Assembly (NCBI GenBank): GCA_021405325.1
Contig: QWII01000001.1
Location: forward strand, 263,834-327,833
DNA: 64,000 nucleotides
From: Caldilinea sp. CFX5
Lineage (GTDB): Bacteria; Chloroflexota; Anaerolineae; Caldilineales; Caldilineaceae
Reading direction: 5' to 3'
Shown here: positions 8,350 through 16,578 of the stretch, piece by piece
Position numbering within the stretch: position 1 is the first letter of the stretch
Layout: every line of letters begins with the position of its first letter
Program-made: the position numbers and the translations under genes
The notes under the pieces: model-generated
The model's database searches: none
Told to the model about the DNA's origin: nothing
Seen by the model: the letters and a program-made list of their open reading frames with translations, nothing else

Positions 8350-10215
8350 ATGAACAACTTGGCTCATTTTATGTTGAAAGTAGCGCTGAGTCTTGCCATT
8401 GCGTTGCTTCTGCTATTCAACATCGGGCAGTGGCACCCAGTCAGTGCTGATGCAAATGATGTGAATTGCAATGCACCACCTGTTGTCTGCAAAAGCGGCG
8501 CGCTGACCAGCAACGAAACCTGGCAAGCCGGCAATATTTACGTGATCACCAGCGATTTGACCGTAGGGCCAGCCGCCACATTAACCATTCAGGCCGGCGC
8601 CATCGTCAAGTTTACCGATTATTGTTGTGACAAAAGAAACTTGTTTGTGGAAGGAACGCTCCGGGTGAATGGGACGGACGGGCAAAAGGTCTACTTTACC
8701 AGCATCTACGACGATGCGCTTGGTGGCGATACCAACAACGATAGCGGCAATAGCCAGCCCGTCGCCGGGAATTGGGACAATCTTGTTTTCAAAAATGGCA
8801 GTCATGGGGTGATCAACCATGCCGAAATTCGCTACGGCGATCATGGGCGCGGCGGGGCGATTCGGCTGGAAGGGAGTTCACCCACACTCGATCACGTTAC
8901 CGTCAAATATAGTCCGTGGGCGGCCATTAGCGCTTTGCCAACCGACACCCCCACGATCACAAACTTTGCGTCGCAGAGTGTCGGCGGCGGGATGGAAATT
9001 CGGGGCGGCGCGCTGACGACCAATGCCACTTGGGACCAAACCGGCATTGTCTATATTCTCACCAGCGATTTTACAGTGGGGACAGGCGCTACCCTGACGA
9101 TTGCCCCGGGGGTCATTCTCAAATTTGTCGATTTTTGTTGTGATAAACGGAATCTGTTTGTCGAAGGGACACTCAATGTCAACGGCACCGCTACGCAGAA
9201 AGTCTATTTCACCAGCATGAATGACGATGCCATCGGCGGTGACACCAATGCCGATGGCGGCAACAGCCAACCGCGCGCCGGCAACTGGGATAACATCGTT
9301 TTCAAGAATGGCAGTCATGGCGCCCTCAATCACGTCGAAATCCGCTACACGGGCGGCGGTGCGCTTACCTTAGATGGCAGTTCGCCGACCCTGGCGAACG
9401 TTACCATCAAGCATGGCGCATGGGTTGCCGTCAGCGCCTTGCCCACGGATAGGCCCACCATCACCAATCTTGCCACCGAAAATGTGGCCCTGGCCGGGAT
9501 GGAAATTCGGGGCGGCGCCCTGACGACCAATGCCACTTGGGATCAAACCGGCGTTGTTTATATTATCACCAACGATTTTACGGTGGGGACAGGCGCCACT
9601 CTGACGATTGCCCCAGGGGTCATTCTCAAATTTGTCGATTACTGTTGTGATAAACGGAATCTATTTATCGAAGGGGCGCTCAGTGTCAACGGGAACGCGG
9701 CGCAGAAAATCTATTTTACGAGCATTTACGATGATGCGATTGGTGGCGATACCAATAATGACAGCGGTAATTCCCAGGCCAGGGCCGGCGACTGGGGTGG
9801 CATTCGGTTTGTCGCCGGTAGCAATGGCAGTTTCATCCATGCTGTGATTCGTTATTCTGGTGTTTCACGCACGGCTGGCGCCTTGCATATCAAAGATGCC
9901 ACGGTCACCATTGCCAACTCCGTGATCAGCAACAATGTCATCGGTCTCTTTGCCGAAGGCCCCGCCGCCGAAGTAACGGCACAGATGACCAACGCACCGG
10001 CCAATGTCAGCCAATCCGGTTTATACAGCAATGGGGAGTACGATGTCTTTGCGCAGGCCGGCGCCAGCGTCGTGGCCGATAACAACTGGTGGGGCAGCAG
10101 CAATCCCCAGCCCAAAGTCAGCGGCAACGTGACTACCGCCAATCCTTGCACCAATGAAACTTGTACAGCCGGTGGTAAACCGGGCACGCTCTATCTACCG
10201 TTGATACGCCGATAG
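8350..10215 (+). CDS. Secreted triplicated beta-helix protein with YLPL tail
   Basis: The ATG at 8350 has an ideal AAGGAGG site; an earlier ATG at 8281 lies inside the preceding hairpin and is rejected. 621 aa. Residues 1-32 are a signal peptide (VALSLAIALLLLFNIG). The body is three ~170-residue units, each with TWDQTG..YI.TSDFTVG, a double-Cys CCDKRNLFVEG strand, YFTS..DDA.GGDTN.D.GNSQ and a GNWDN.VFKNGSHG turn, a pattern typical of right-handed parallel beta-helix proteins; the DD..GGDTN loop looks calcium-binding. It ends GTLYLPLIRR. Probably a surface or secreted adhesin or polysaccharide-binding scaffold; no catalytic residues are evident. Confidence 0.85.
   Translation: MNNLAHFMLKVALSLAIALLLLFNIGQWHPVSADANDVNCNAPPVVCKSGALTSNETWQAGNIYVITSDLTVGPAATLTIQAGAIVKFTDYCCDKRNLFVEGTLRVNGTDGQKVYFTSIYDDALGGDTNNDSGNSQPVAGNWDNLVFKNGSHGVINHAEIRYGDHGRGGAIRLEGSSPTLDHVTVKYSPWAAISALPTDTPTITNFASQSVGGGMEIRGGALTTNATWDQTGIVYILTSDFTVGTGATLTIAPGVILKFVDFCCDKRNLFVEGTLNVNGTATQKVYFTSMNDDAIGGDTNADGGNSQPRAGNWDNIVFKNGSHGALNHVEIRYTGGGALTLDGSSPTLANVTIKHGAWVAVSALPTDRPTITNLATENVALAGMEIRGGALTTNATWDQTGVVYIITNDFTVGTGATLTIAPGVILKFVDYCCDKRNLFIEGALSVNGNAAQKIYFTSIYDDAIGGDTNNDSGNSQARAGDWGGIRFVAGSNGSFIHAVIRYSGVSRTAGALHIKDATVTIANSVISNNVIGLFAEGPAAEVTAQMTNAPANVSQSGLYSNGEYDVFAQAGASVVADNNWWGSSNPQPKVSGNVTTANPCTNETCTAGGKPGTLYLPLIRR
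8496..9850 (+). repeat. Three ~510-bp coding repeats in the beta-helix gene
   Basis: The GGCGC..CTGAC landmark recurs near 8496, 9006 and 9513, spacing 510 and 507 bp. Units 2 and 3 are nearly identical over long stretches, indicating recent duplication. Confidence 0.8.
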
Positions 10216-10323
10216 GTAGATAGACCAGCTGAACAGACTAACTATGGCATTGGCTTTGCCCGTGTTCCTGGCAGCGATTATCAATATTACTGGGTTTTTA
10301 TCAGCGCCCGTCCTGGTCAGTAA
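10216..10323 (+). pseudogene. C-terminal remnant of a CAP/SCP-domain protein
   Basis: An open stretch without a start codon reads TNYGIGFARVPGSDYQYYWV followed by FISARPGQ and a stop at 10321. The 'GIGfa....YYWV' pattern is the final strand of CAP (SCP/PR1-like) domains. Only about 35 codons survive, directly after the beta-helix gene. Assignment by eye. Confidence 0.4.
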
Positions 10324-10455
10324 AGCGTCAGTGCTGTCCTTATAGGCTGGTTTGTTCAATAAATTCTGATGAGTGTTGATTGCTTCCCAATATCGCCGCA
10401 AATCCTGGGATTAGGGAATCACGGTTCAACCGGAGCTTAGGGAGTTGCCAACCAT

Positions 10456-10510
10456 CTTCCCGGAAGGTTTTACCAGACGATCCTGTCGGCAAGACCGACC
10501 TTCCGGGAAG
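10456..10510. repeat. Inverted repeat CTTCCCGGAAGGT
   Basis: Perfect 13-bp arms (10456-10468 and 10498-10510) around a 29-nt spacer. The arm core TTCCCGGAA is itself palindromic. It lies between the CAP remnant and the minus-strand genes; it could be a bidirectional terminator or a member of the intergenic hairpin set. Confidence 0.7.
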
Positions 10511-10564
10511 ATTGACTTGTCAACCCCTTGCAGGCGCCCCCAGGGCGTGGTTAAGCCTGAACGT

Positions 10565-10807
10565 CTAGACATAAGCCAGCGCCAGGTTTGCTACATCTTC
10601 GCCCGTGATCGGGTTGTGTAGAGAATAACCGCCGACGGCCCGCACTTCATCCAGTGACAAACCTGTAATCAAATTCAGTACCTGGCTCAAAATCGTCTCC
10701 GGCAATTGCCGGAGATCTACAATCTTATCCGACAAGCATGATTTGTCGCCTGTCGCCGTGTCGAGGATTCCCATAACCAGGTGGGACGATTCATCAAGGA
10801 AGCCCAC
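10565..10807 (-). CDS. 80-aa hypothetical, possibly a fragment
   Basis: Minus-strand frame 20 bases downstream of the cellulase gene. The sequence begins MGFLDESSHLVMGILDTATG and continues with a helical middle and a GYSLHNPITGEDVANLALAYV-like end (last part split here). There is no signal peptide or recognised motif, and no good ribosome site. It may be the tail of a larger degraded gene. Kept because the composition is protein-like and the frame spans the gap. Confidence 0.35.
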   Translation of the reverse strand: MGFLDESSHLVMGILDTATGDKSCLSDKIVDLRQLPETILSQVLNLITGLSLDEVRAVGGYSLHNPITGEDVANLALAYV

Positions 10808-10826
10808 TGGACAAAGCTTATTCTTT

Positions 10827-12698
10827 CTACTGCCGTACGCCTTTACTCAAAACGGTGGCTAACGTTTTATCAAGTTTATTGCCATGATATAAGCCAAAGG
10901 TAGGCGGGGTGGCGGCCGACATGCGGAAGGTCCACAATGACCAATGCACGTCGGCCGCGTTCATCAAGCTAATCTTGTCGCCCAACAACGTAGCGCGTGA
11001 CTTGCCAGGTGCATTTGGTGTGGCGCCAAATTCGCCTACGTACAGTGGCACATTGTTACGTGCGGCCCAATCCAGGGCTGGTTGCATGTACCCTTGGAGA
11101 CGCTTGCGGTCATAGGTTACATAAGTACCCTGCCAATAGTCGAGCGTCACACCGGCGCCGCCCTGGTTTTCGGGTGTACGCACCCAGCCATGTACTTGGA
11201 AGGTGTCACGGGCTTTGACCGGGAGGAGAGGCGCTGTAAAGAACTCATAATTTTGCAGCCAGATGCCATAGTCATTGGTCGAGCCGGTGATTTGCAGGCT
11301 GCGGCTGCCCGTGCGTGCGACGTTGCTCCATGCGCCGGTGAAGTTACCCGCGCCATGAAAACGCCAGTAACGGGGGCGCGTGGCGTCAAACGGGGCGACC
11401 TCTTCCATGCCAGCGTTGCGCATTGGCATAGGTGCGCCGTTCTTGCGTATCCCCAGGTCGTCGAACCAGACAGCGCCGGCATTGCCCCAAGCATACGTTT
11501 TCACGCCGACCCATTCGGCGCCGGCGGGTGGTCGGATCGCACTGCTCTCGACATAGCGCCACTCGTTCGCCTGATTGCTCAAATGCGCGGCATCGCCGGC
11601 CGAGCCGAGCCACTTGAGACCGGTCAGTACGCGTCCTGGGTAGGCATAGGCGCTGGGCACCGGTGCGTCGTGCCCCCAATCCATCCCGGCATGGGTGACA
11701 ATAAAGGGATCGTAATCGTGATAGGAGTAGACAACATTGGTATCGTCGATCAACGCAAAAACCACTTCCGGCCAGGTTGGCGTCTCTACAATAACGATGT
11801 GATTTGGATCCACTGTACGAATGGCGTCAGCAACCCGGTTTGCTAAAGCCCACCACTGGGCCGGATCTGGTGGGCGTGGCTCATTGTAGATATCGTAGCC
11901 GGCCACGCTGGTGCGGTCCCGATACCGTTGTGCGATTGCGCTCCACAGCGTGACGAACTGCTGTTGCGCAGCAGCGTTATGCCAGATCCGCTCCTGACCG
12001 AAATCGTCGTCGGGAGGAACAACGTGCATATCTAAAATGACATAGATGCCCGCCGCTTCGCACCAGGCAAGGTATTGATCAATCAGGCGATACCCCAAAT
12101 CGGAGTCGAAATATTTCCAGTGTAAGGCCAGGCGGATAACGGTGACGCCCAGTTTATCGAGATACTGGATATCGCTCTGATTGGCATACCAATTCAACTG
12201 CGCATCAGGCCAGGTGGCTGCATCATAGTAGTAATAGGTATCCATGTTGATACCGCGCAGTTTAACCGCGCGGCCGCTGCCATCGACGATCTGCCGCCCC
12301 TGTGTCCGCAGGAAACCGGCGTTGACTGTGAGAGCCGGTGTTATATCCGTCGTCGCCGCCGTGCTAATGAGAACTTCATCCGTTGCCTCGGTGTCAAGCG
12401 CCGTAAGCACCGCCGGTAAGTAGAGAGAATGGGCCAACAGCGTCTCTGCCTGCACCTGGGATAAATCGTTGCTGCTGTCTACCCCAACAGAGAGCGTGTC
12501 TACCGCTACCTCGCCATCAGGCAATCGGCTCACCGGCTGGGCGGCAAGCGGGTTATGCATGATCGGCAAATAGCTAGAATGAGCAGGGGACTGCCCTTCA
12601 CGCTCTTGTGCATTCATGTTTGGCGACCCAGCCCAGAGCAGTACACCTATCAGCAAAGCGGTTACTAACGCGAACGTTATCCAATACGAACGACGCAT
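10827..12698 (-). CDS. Secreted GH5 cellulase-like glycoside hydrolase with inserted carbohydrate-binding-like domain
   Basis: The ATG at 12698 (GAAAGGAAT site, signal peptide from MRRSYWITFALV) is preferred over 12779, which would overlap the upstream gene. After the signal come two copies of the exported motif (SSYLPIM, HSLYLPAV). The TIM barrel starts at GINMDTYYYYDAA; the acid/base Glu is in YDIYNEP (Glu273) and the nucleophile in YVGEFGA (Glu556), as in GH5. Between the later strands (~365-530) sits an inserted beta-rich block (WRYVESSAIRPPAGAEWVGV..WFDDLGI) resembling a family-4/9-type CBM. Expected to cut beta-glucan or related polymers outside the cell. Cotranscribed with the regulator upstream (31-bp gap). 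Confidence 0.88.
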   Translation of the reverse strand: MRRSYWITFALVTALLIGVLLWAGSPNMNAQEREGQSPAHSSYLPIMHNPLAAQPVSRLPDGEVAVDTLSVGVDSSNDLSQVQAETLLAHSLYLPAVLTALDTEATDEVLISTAATTDITPALTVNAGFLRTQGRQIVDGSGRAVKLRGINMDTYYYYDAATWPDAQLNWYANQSDIQYLDKLGVTVIRLALHWKYFDSDLGYRLIDQYLAWCEAAGIYVILDMHVVPPDDDFGQERIWHNAAAQQQFVTLWSAIAQRYRDRTSVAGYDIYNEPRPPDPAQWWALANRVADAIRTVDPNHIVIVETPTWPEVVFALIDDTNVVYSYHDYDPFIVTHAGMDWGHDAPVPSAYAYPGRVLTGLKWLGSAGDAAHLSNQANEWRYVESSAIRPPAGAEWVGVKTYAWGNAGAVWFDDLGIRKNGAPMPMRNAGMEEVAPFDATRPRYWRFHGAGNFTGAWSNVARTGSRSLQITGSTNDYGIWLQNYEFFTAPLLPVKARDTFQVHGWVRTPENQGGAGVTLDYWQGTYVTYDRKRLQGYMQPALDWAARNNVPLYVGEFGATPNAPGKSRATLLGDKISLMNAADVHWSLWTFRMSAATPPTFGLYHGNKLDKTLATVLSKGVRQ

Positions 12699-12729
12699 AC
12701 AACAACTATTCCTTTCATGGACAACAGTG

Positions 12730-13902
12730 CTACAGATATTGCACACACAGATTATCGACGGCGGCATGAAAGACACCACCCTGGTGTGCCCATAGACTGA
12801 TTTTTACGCCGGTTATCGGTTGCTGCTGGGTGGCGGGTTCCACCTGTAGAACGTCATCCAGGTAAACCTGCGCTTGCGCCTGCGCCCAAACGATCCGCAT
12901 GGGAACGGCAACCCCGACCGGAAATTGCACTTCCTTGAGCAGGGTGTAGCTTTCTGCCGCGCCACACGGGGGCGCGGCACAAATTTTATATAGATACCGG
13001 CGCTGAACTCCACTCAAGTCAAGCTCCAGACTCACCTCCTGCCCATCGGCAAGTAAGACGGCGACATCAGCACCGGCGCTACTCTGGTTGCCCGCATCAG
13101 CAAGCAAGGTCATTTGGAAAGCGACTTCTTTGATGGGACGATTCAAAGAGGTCGCGGCCTGATAGGCCCACACGCCGGTCTTTTGGGTTTGGGCGGCGGT
13201 TGCGCGCAGGTTCAAGAGGCCATCTTGTTCATAAATCAGTTCGCCCGCGATGGGGGTGGCTGGGATCTGCGCAAAGTTTTCCGGCGGTTGCCATAGGTGC
13301 GCATCACGTTGACCATCGGCAAAATCATCACACCACGCCTGCGCTGCCGTTGGCGCTGTCAGTTTGCCAGCCACCCACGCCACGCCGAGAAGCGCGATAG
13401 CCAAAGCGACGCCGATAGCCCATTGCCGGGGATTTAGAGTGATAAACCAGATGGCAGCGCGCTTCGTCGGCGCCACAACCGCCGTTGGGATCGACGGCGC
13501 TGCTTCAGCCACAGCCGTGGCTTGCGCTTCGTTTCCCACCACCCCAAAGATAAGCGTGCGCTCATGCTCACTGAGGGCGGCATATTCGAGATAGGTCAAT
13601 AAATTGTTTGCCGCTTCCAGGTTGATGACGCCCTTCTGGTTAAAATAAACAATGAAGAGCAGCACACGGCTACGGGCCGGTTTGGTCTTGCCATTTTCGT
13701 ACTTGCTCACATCGGTTTTACTAAAAGTGGTCGCGGCTTCTTCACACTCTTTGCGCGCAAGCAAGTCGGTTAACGGGCTGTCCGGTTGGTCGGCGGCTTC
13801 GTGGAGCAAATAGGCAAGCCCATTGAGGAAACCATCCTGCGATACCTGCGCCGCTTGCCGCAATGCTTTGAGCAGTTCCCCAAATTTCTTTCGTTCTTCC
13901 AT
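12730..13902 (-). CDS. Membrane-anchored HTH regulator with LamG-like outer domain
   Basis: Start at the ATG at 13902 (AGGTG seven bases upstream); a GTG three codons earlier is possible. Residues ~5-100 are an XRE-like helix-turn-helix region (FGELLKALRQAAQVSQ ... TDVSKYENGKTKPARSRV) with a ~35-residue insertion. A single transmembrane helix follows (WAIGVALAIALLGVAWVAG, ~165-185). The C-terminal ~200 residues are a jelly-roll/concanavalin-like domain (WCDDFADGQRD ... VYLDDVLQVEPA ... VDNLCVQYL). This is the layout of a one-component transmembrane sensor: sugar- or ligand-binding outside, DNA-binding inside. Its neighbour is a secreted cellulase, so polysaccharide sensing is a reasonable inference. 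Confidence 0.8.
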   Translation of the reverse strand: MEERKKFGELLKALRQAAQVSQDGFLNGLAYLLHEAADQPDSPLTDLLARKECEEAATTFSKTDVSKYENGKTKPARSRVLLFIVYFNQKGVINLEAANNLLTYLEYAALSEHERTLIFGVVGNEAQATAVAEAAPSIPTAVVAPTKRAAIWFITLNPRQWAIGVALAIALLGVAWVAGKLTAPTAAQAWCDDFADGQRDAHLWQPPENFAQIPATPIAGELIYEQDGLLNLRATAAQTQKTGVWAYQAATSLNRPIKEVAFQMTLLADAGNQSSAGADVAVLLADGQEVSLELDLSGVQRRYLYKICAAPPCGAAESYTLLKEVQFPVGVAVPMRIVWAQAQAQVYLDDVLQVEPATQQQPITGVKISLWAHQGGVFHAAVDNLCVQYL

Positions 13903-13937
13903 GAATTTCACCTGTTGCTTAGCGAAGCAACCCCCAT

Positions 13938-13978
13938 GTTGCCTGGGCAGGCAACACTTTTTTCCGCTGTTGCCTGGC
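13938..13978. promoter_or_regulatory. Palindrome GTTGCCTG-GG-CAGGCAAC, candidate operator
   Basis: A perfect 8-bp inverted repeat (13938-13955) is followed by T-rich DNA and a second half-like copy GTTGCCTGGCCA at about 13969. It lies 36 bases upstream of the start of the membrane HTH gene, where an autoregulatory operator or a 5' leader hairpin would be expected. Function inferred only from position. Confidence 0.4.
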
Positions 13979-14141
13979 CAAGCGACGACGGCGACGGCTT
14001 GTTTATGCTATGGTTGCGGCAGCACACGGCGTTGCCAGCAAAAATTCGCCGTGCATCGAACATCAACGGCGGTGGGCCGCCCGGTTAGCAAGGTAATGAC
14101 GAAAACGCCTTATAACAGATTATAACAAAGCAATCCTGCTT

Positions 14142-14378
14142 GTGACAATCCTATCAGGTTTTCGTAAGACAATTGTCTTTCACCAATTATTAACTGACGG
14201 CTCATCACAACAGAAACAAAGGAACTTATGGCAACCCTTTACCGGCGAAATCGATGTCAGCCAGATGGGTAATGAAGTCGCTTACCTCTATGTGCGTGAT
14301 GGCGCCGGCAATGTTTCCGCCGCGGCGCAGATCGATTTGGCTGGCCAGCAACTTTTTTTACCGCTTGTCACCAAATAG
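14142..14378 (+). pseudogene. C-terminal remnant of an exported protein with FLPLV tail
   Basis: The 78-codon frame has no signal peptide and no ribosome site, but ends NEVAYLYVRDGAGNVSAAA...QLFLPLVTK. The 'YVRDGAGNVS' strand is typical of bacterial Ig-like domains, and the tail is the same as on intact exported proteins here. It is best read as the surviving 3' end of a deleted gene. Confidence 0.5.
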
Positions 14379-14414
14379 AGAGGCAACTACTACCCTCTCT
14401 CGCGCACCGCAATT

Positions 14415-14435
14415 CCTCCCCTTATCAGGGGGAGG
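14415..14435. repeat. C/G-rich hairpin, partial copy of the CCCTCC family
   Basis: CCTCCCC...GGGGAGG stem with a 7-nt spacer, followed by TTGGGAGGGGGTGGC. The same words occur in the larger palindromes at 17679, 50231 and 63907, so this is a short or decayed member of that family. Confidence 0.6.
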
Positions 14436-14497
14436 TTGGGAGGGGGTGGCTTGGCAGTTATATAGCGAGATAATTTTGGTTCAACTAGAAGGAGTAC

Positions 14498-16186
14498 ATG
14501 ATGCGCAAATCGTTCTTCCCGTTGCTGGTCACAGCGCTCTTGCCGCTGTTCCTGTTGCTTTTCTGGCAGGGGCGACAGCCAGTAGCCTTTGCCCATAACA
14601 GAGGGCAAGCCGACTTCGCTCAGGACGATGAGAGTGACCCTATCACCACAACAATCGTCACAGGCCCCTACCAACTCTATCTTCCCCTGATCGAAAATGC
14701 CGATAGCGAAAGTGCGGATAGCGAAAATACGGATAGCGAAAATACGGACACGGAAGAGATCATCGGCGAAGGAGGAGTACGCCCTACACGCACTCCCAAA
14801 CCGACGCGTACACCAACGCCCACCCGCACCCCCAAACCCACGCGCACGCCGAAAGTCACCCCCACCCCGACGCCAACGCCCACAGCCACTTCAGCAGTGG
14901 CGCAAAATCCCTTTGACGCCCTCTACCCAAGCAACTTCCGGCTCCGTGCGCTCAGCGCCGATGCCATTCCGCTGGTCAGCAAGCCGGCGCGCAAGGCGAC
15001 GGGGTTGACTGCCCCCAGTTTCATCGATCCAGTTTATGAGACGCGCCTCTATCAAGTGACAGCCGCGACCGATTTTACCGGCGCCTCCTTTGTGCGTCAC
15101 GATTACAGCCGGCGCCAGGCCTTTAATGCCGACAATTCGCGTTTCATCGCCACCACCAGCAATGGCTTCTGGGTGCTGTACGATGCCAATACCTTCCAGC
15201 GGTTGCCGCGCGCCGGTTATAACGGCGCCTTGCAAGGGCTGGCCGGCGATTGTGAAGCGATCTGGCATCCCAGCGACCCCAAAAAACTTTGGTACACGGT
15301 TCATGACGGCCGTTTGCGCTGGTATGAGAAGAATGTGGAGACCGACACCGACACGGTGCTGGTCGATTTCACCGGTCGGTTGCCCTGGCCGCAAGCGCGC
15401 TCAGTCTGGACAAAGGCCGAGGGGACGCCGTCGGCGGATGGGCGCTATTGGGCGTTCATGGCGACGACCTATGATGATGTTCAGCAGACCAATACAATCT
15501 ATGGTTTGTTCACCTGGGATCGCCAACTGAACCAAATCCTGGGGACTTATGATGCCAGCAATTTCGGTGGCCACTTTCCAGATTACATCAGCATCGCTCC
15601 CAGCGGGAAGTACGCAGTAGCGTCTTGGGCCTATAACCGGGCGCTGGGGACGCGCGCCTATCCCGTCGATTTTTCATCATCGCGCCAACTCGCCCCCGAT
15701 ACGGAACACAGCGATTTGGCGATTGGCCCGAATGGCGAGGATTATTATGTGGCGGCAAACTATGACAGCAGCGGCACCATCAGCGCAATCAACATTGCTA
15801 CGGGCGAAGCGTTTGACCTGCTGCCGCTCTATCCGGTCTCCGGGGAAGGGTATGCCGTGCATATTTCCGGCAAGGCGTTCAACCGACCGGGGTGGGTGGT
15901 CATTAGCACCTATGCCGACGGCGCCGATTACGGCAATGTCCGCCCAGCCCCAACCGTGCGCCCCATGTATCGCAAGATCATGCTGGTGGAACTCAAACCG
16001 GGCGGTCGTCAATACAATGTCGCCCATACGCGCGCCGGCGCCAACTACGGCGGCTACTGGGGCGAACACCACGCCACTGTCAGCCGCGACGGGTCACGCA
16101 TCCTCTTTGCCACCAATTTTGATGACGGCGGCCCACCGCAAGATTACTTGATCGGCCTGCCGTCTTGGGTTTATCAGCAACCCTAA
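14498..16186 (+). CDS. Secreted beta-propeller protein with Thr-Pro linker
   Basis: ATGATG start pair with AGAAGGAG just upstream; the second ATG (14501) has the better spacing. 562 aa: signal peptide (LLVTALLPLFLLLFWQG), then YQLYLPLIEN (exported motif), an acidic DSEN/DSES repeat, a TRTPKPTRTPTPTRT-type linker (~nt 14781-14890), and a ~430-residue domain with recurring SPDG/SADG-like blades (TPSADGRYWAFMA, SIAPSGKYAVASW, HHATVSRDGSRILFAT) typical of a TolB/WD40-like propeller. The HHATVSRDG strand resembles those of oligogalacturonate lyase-like propellers, but catalytic residues could not be confirmed. Likely cell-surface or secreted. Confidence 0.82.
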   Translation: MMRKSFFPLLVTALLPLFLLLFWQGRQPVAFAHNRGQADFAQDDESDPITTTIVTGPYQLYLPLIENADSESADSENTDSENTDTEEIIGEGGVRPTRTPKPTRTPTPTRTPKPTRTPKVTPTPTPTPTATSAVAQNPFDALYPSNFRLRALSADAIPLVSKPARKATGLTAPSFIDPVYETRLYQVTAATDFTGASFVRHDYSRRQAFNADNSRFIATTSNGFWVLYDANTFQRLPRAGYNGALQGLAGDCEAIWHPSDPKKLWYTVHDGRLRWYEKNVETDTDTVLVDFTGRLPWPQARSVWTKAEGTPSADGRYWAFMATTYDDVQQTNTIYGLFTWDRQLNQILGTYDASNFGGHFPDYISIAPSGKYAVASWAYNRALGTRAYPVDFSSSRQLAPDTEHSDLAIGPNGEDYYVAANYDSSGTISAINIATGEAFDLLPLYPVSGEGYAVHISGKAFNRPGWVVISTYADGADYGNVRPAPTVRPMYRKIMLVELKPGGRQYNVAHTRAGANYGGYWGEHHATVSRDGSRILFATNFDDGGPPQDYLIGLPSWVYQQP

Positions 16187-16214
16187 CTCACGGCTTCGTA
16201 CCGTTTGCTAAAAA

Positions 16215-16264
16215 GAGATTGAGAGATTGGGAGATTACCGCTCAGGCAACAATCTCTCAATCTC
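16215..16264. repeat. Inverted repeat GAGATTGAGAGATT
   Basis: Perfect 14-bp arms (16215-16228, 16251-16264), 29 bases after the propeller gene. The arms are built from the short word GAGATT. Possible terminator. Confidence 0.7.
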
Positions 16265-16268
16265 TCAT

Positions 16269-16502
16269 CAGGCCACATGAATCGGGGGCACCGCAAACAA
16301 TGAAAATCAGCTTTTGCTCAAAGATTACGCAGATTGCACAGATTTTTTGTTCTTTCATCTGCGTAATCTTTGATGATTTACAGAACAGGCCACATGTCTT
16401 GGCGACACCACAAACGATGAAAATGCAACAAGGATTTCACCGATTTCACAGATTTTTCTATTTGTGAATCGGCATAATCGGTGAAATCCCTGTTATTTTC
16501 AC
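16269..16502. repeat. Two tandem copies of a GATT-rich hairpin element
   Basis: Each copy begins CAGGCCACATG, then an ACC.CAAAC.ATGAAAAT word (16269-16306 and 16387-16424), followed by a hairpin: arms 16318-16334/16357-16373 (17 bp, TCAAAGATTACGCAGAT) in copy 1 and 16432-16445/16476-16489 (14 bp, GGATTTCACCGATT) in copy 2. A third relative with 26-bp arms is at 21148. The shared flank and differing stems mark a dispersed element family rather than a simple terminator. Confidence 0.75.
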
Positions 16503-16578
16503 ATCAGTTGGCCGTAATGTACCAGGAATCGTATAGAGTGACTTTGGACTACGCGACCAGATGACTGCGGACTACCAC

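Noticed and set aside
11082..11846. Plus-strand open frame (254 codons) over the cellulase gene
   Set aside because: Antisense shadow of the GH5 gene, with no start signals or domain pattern.
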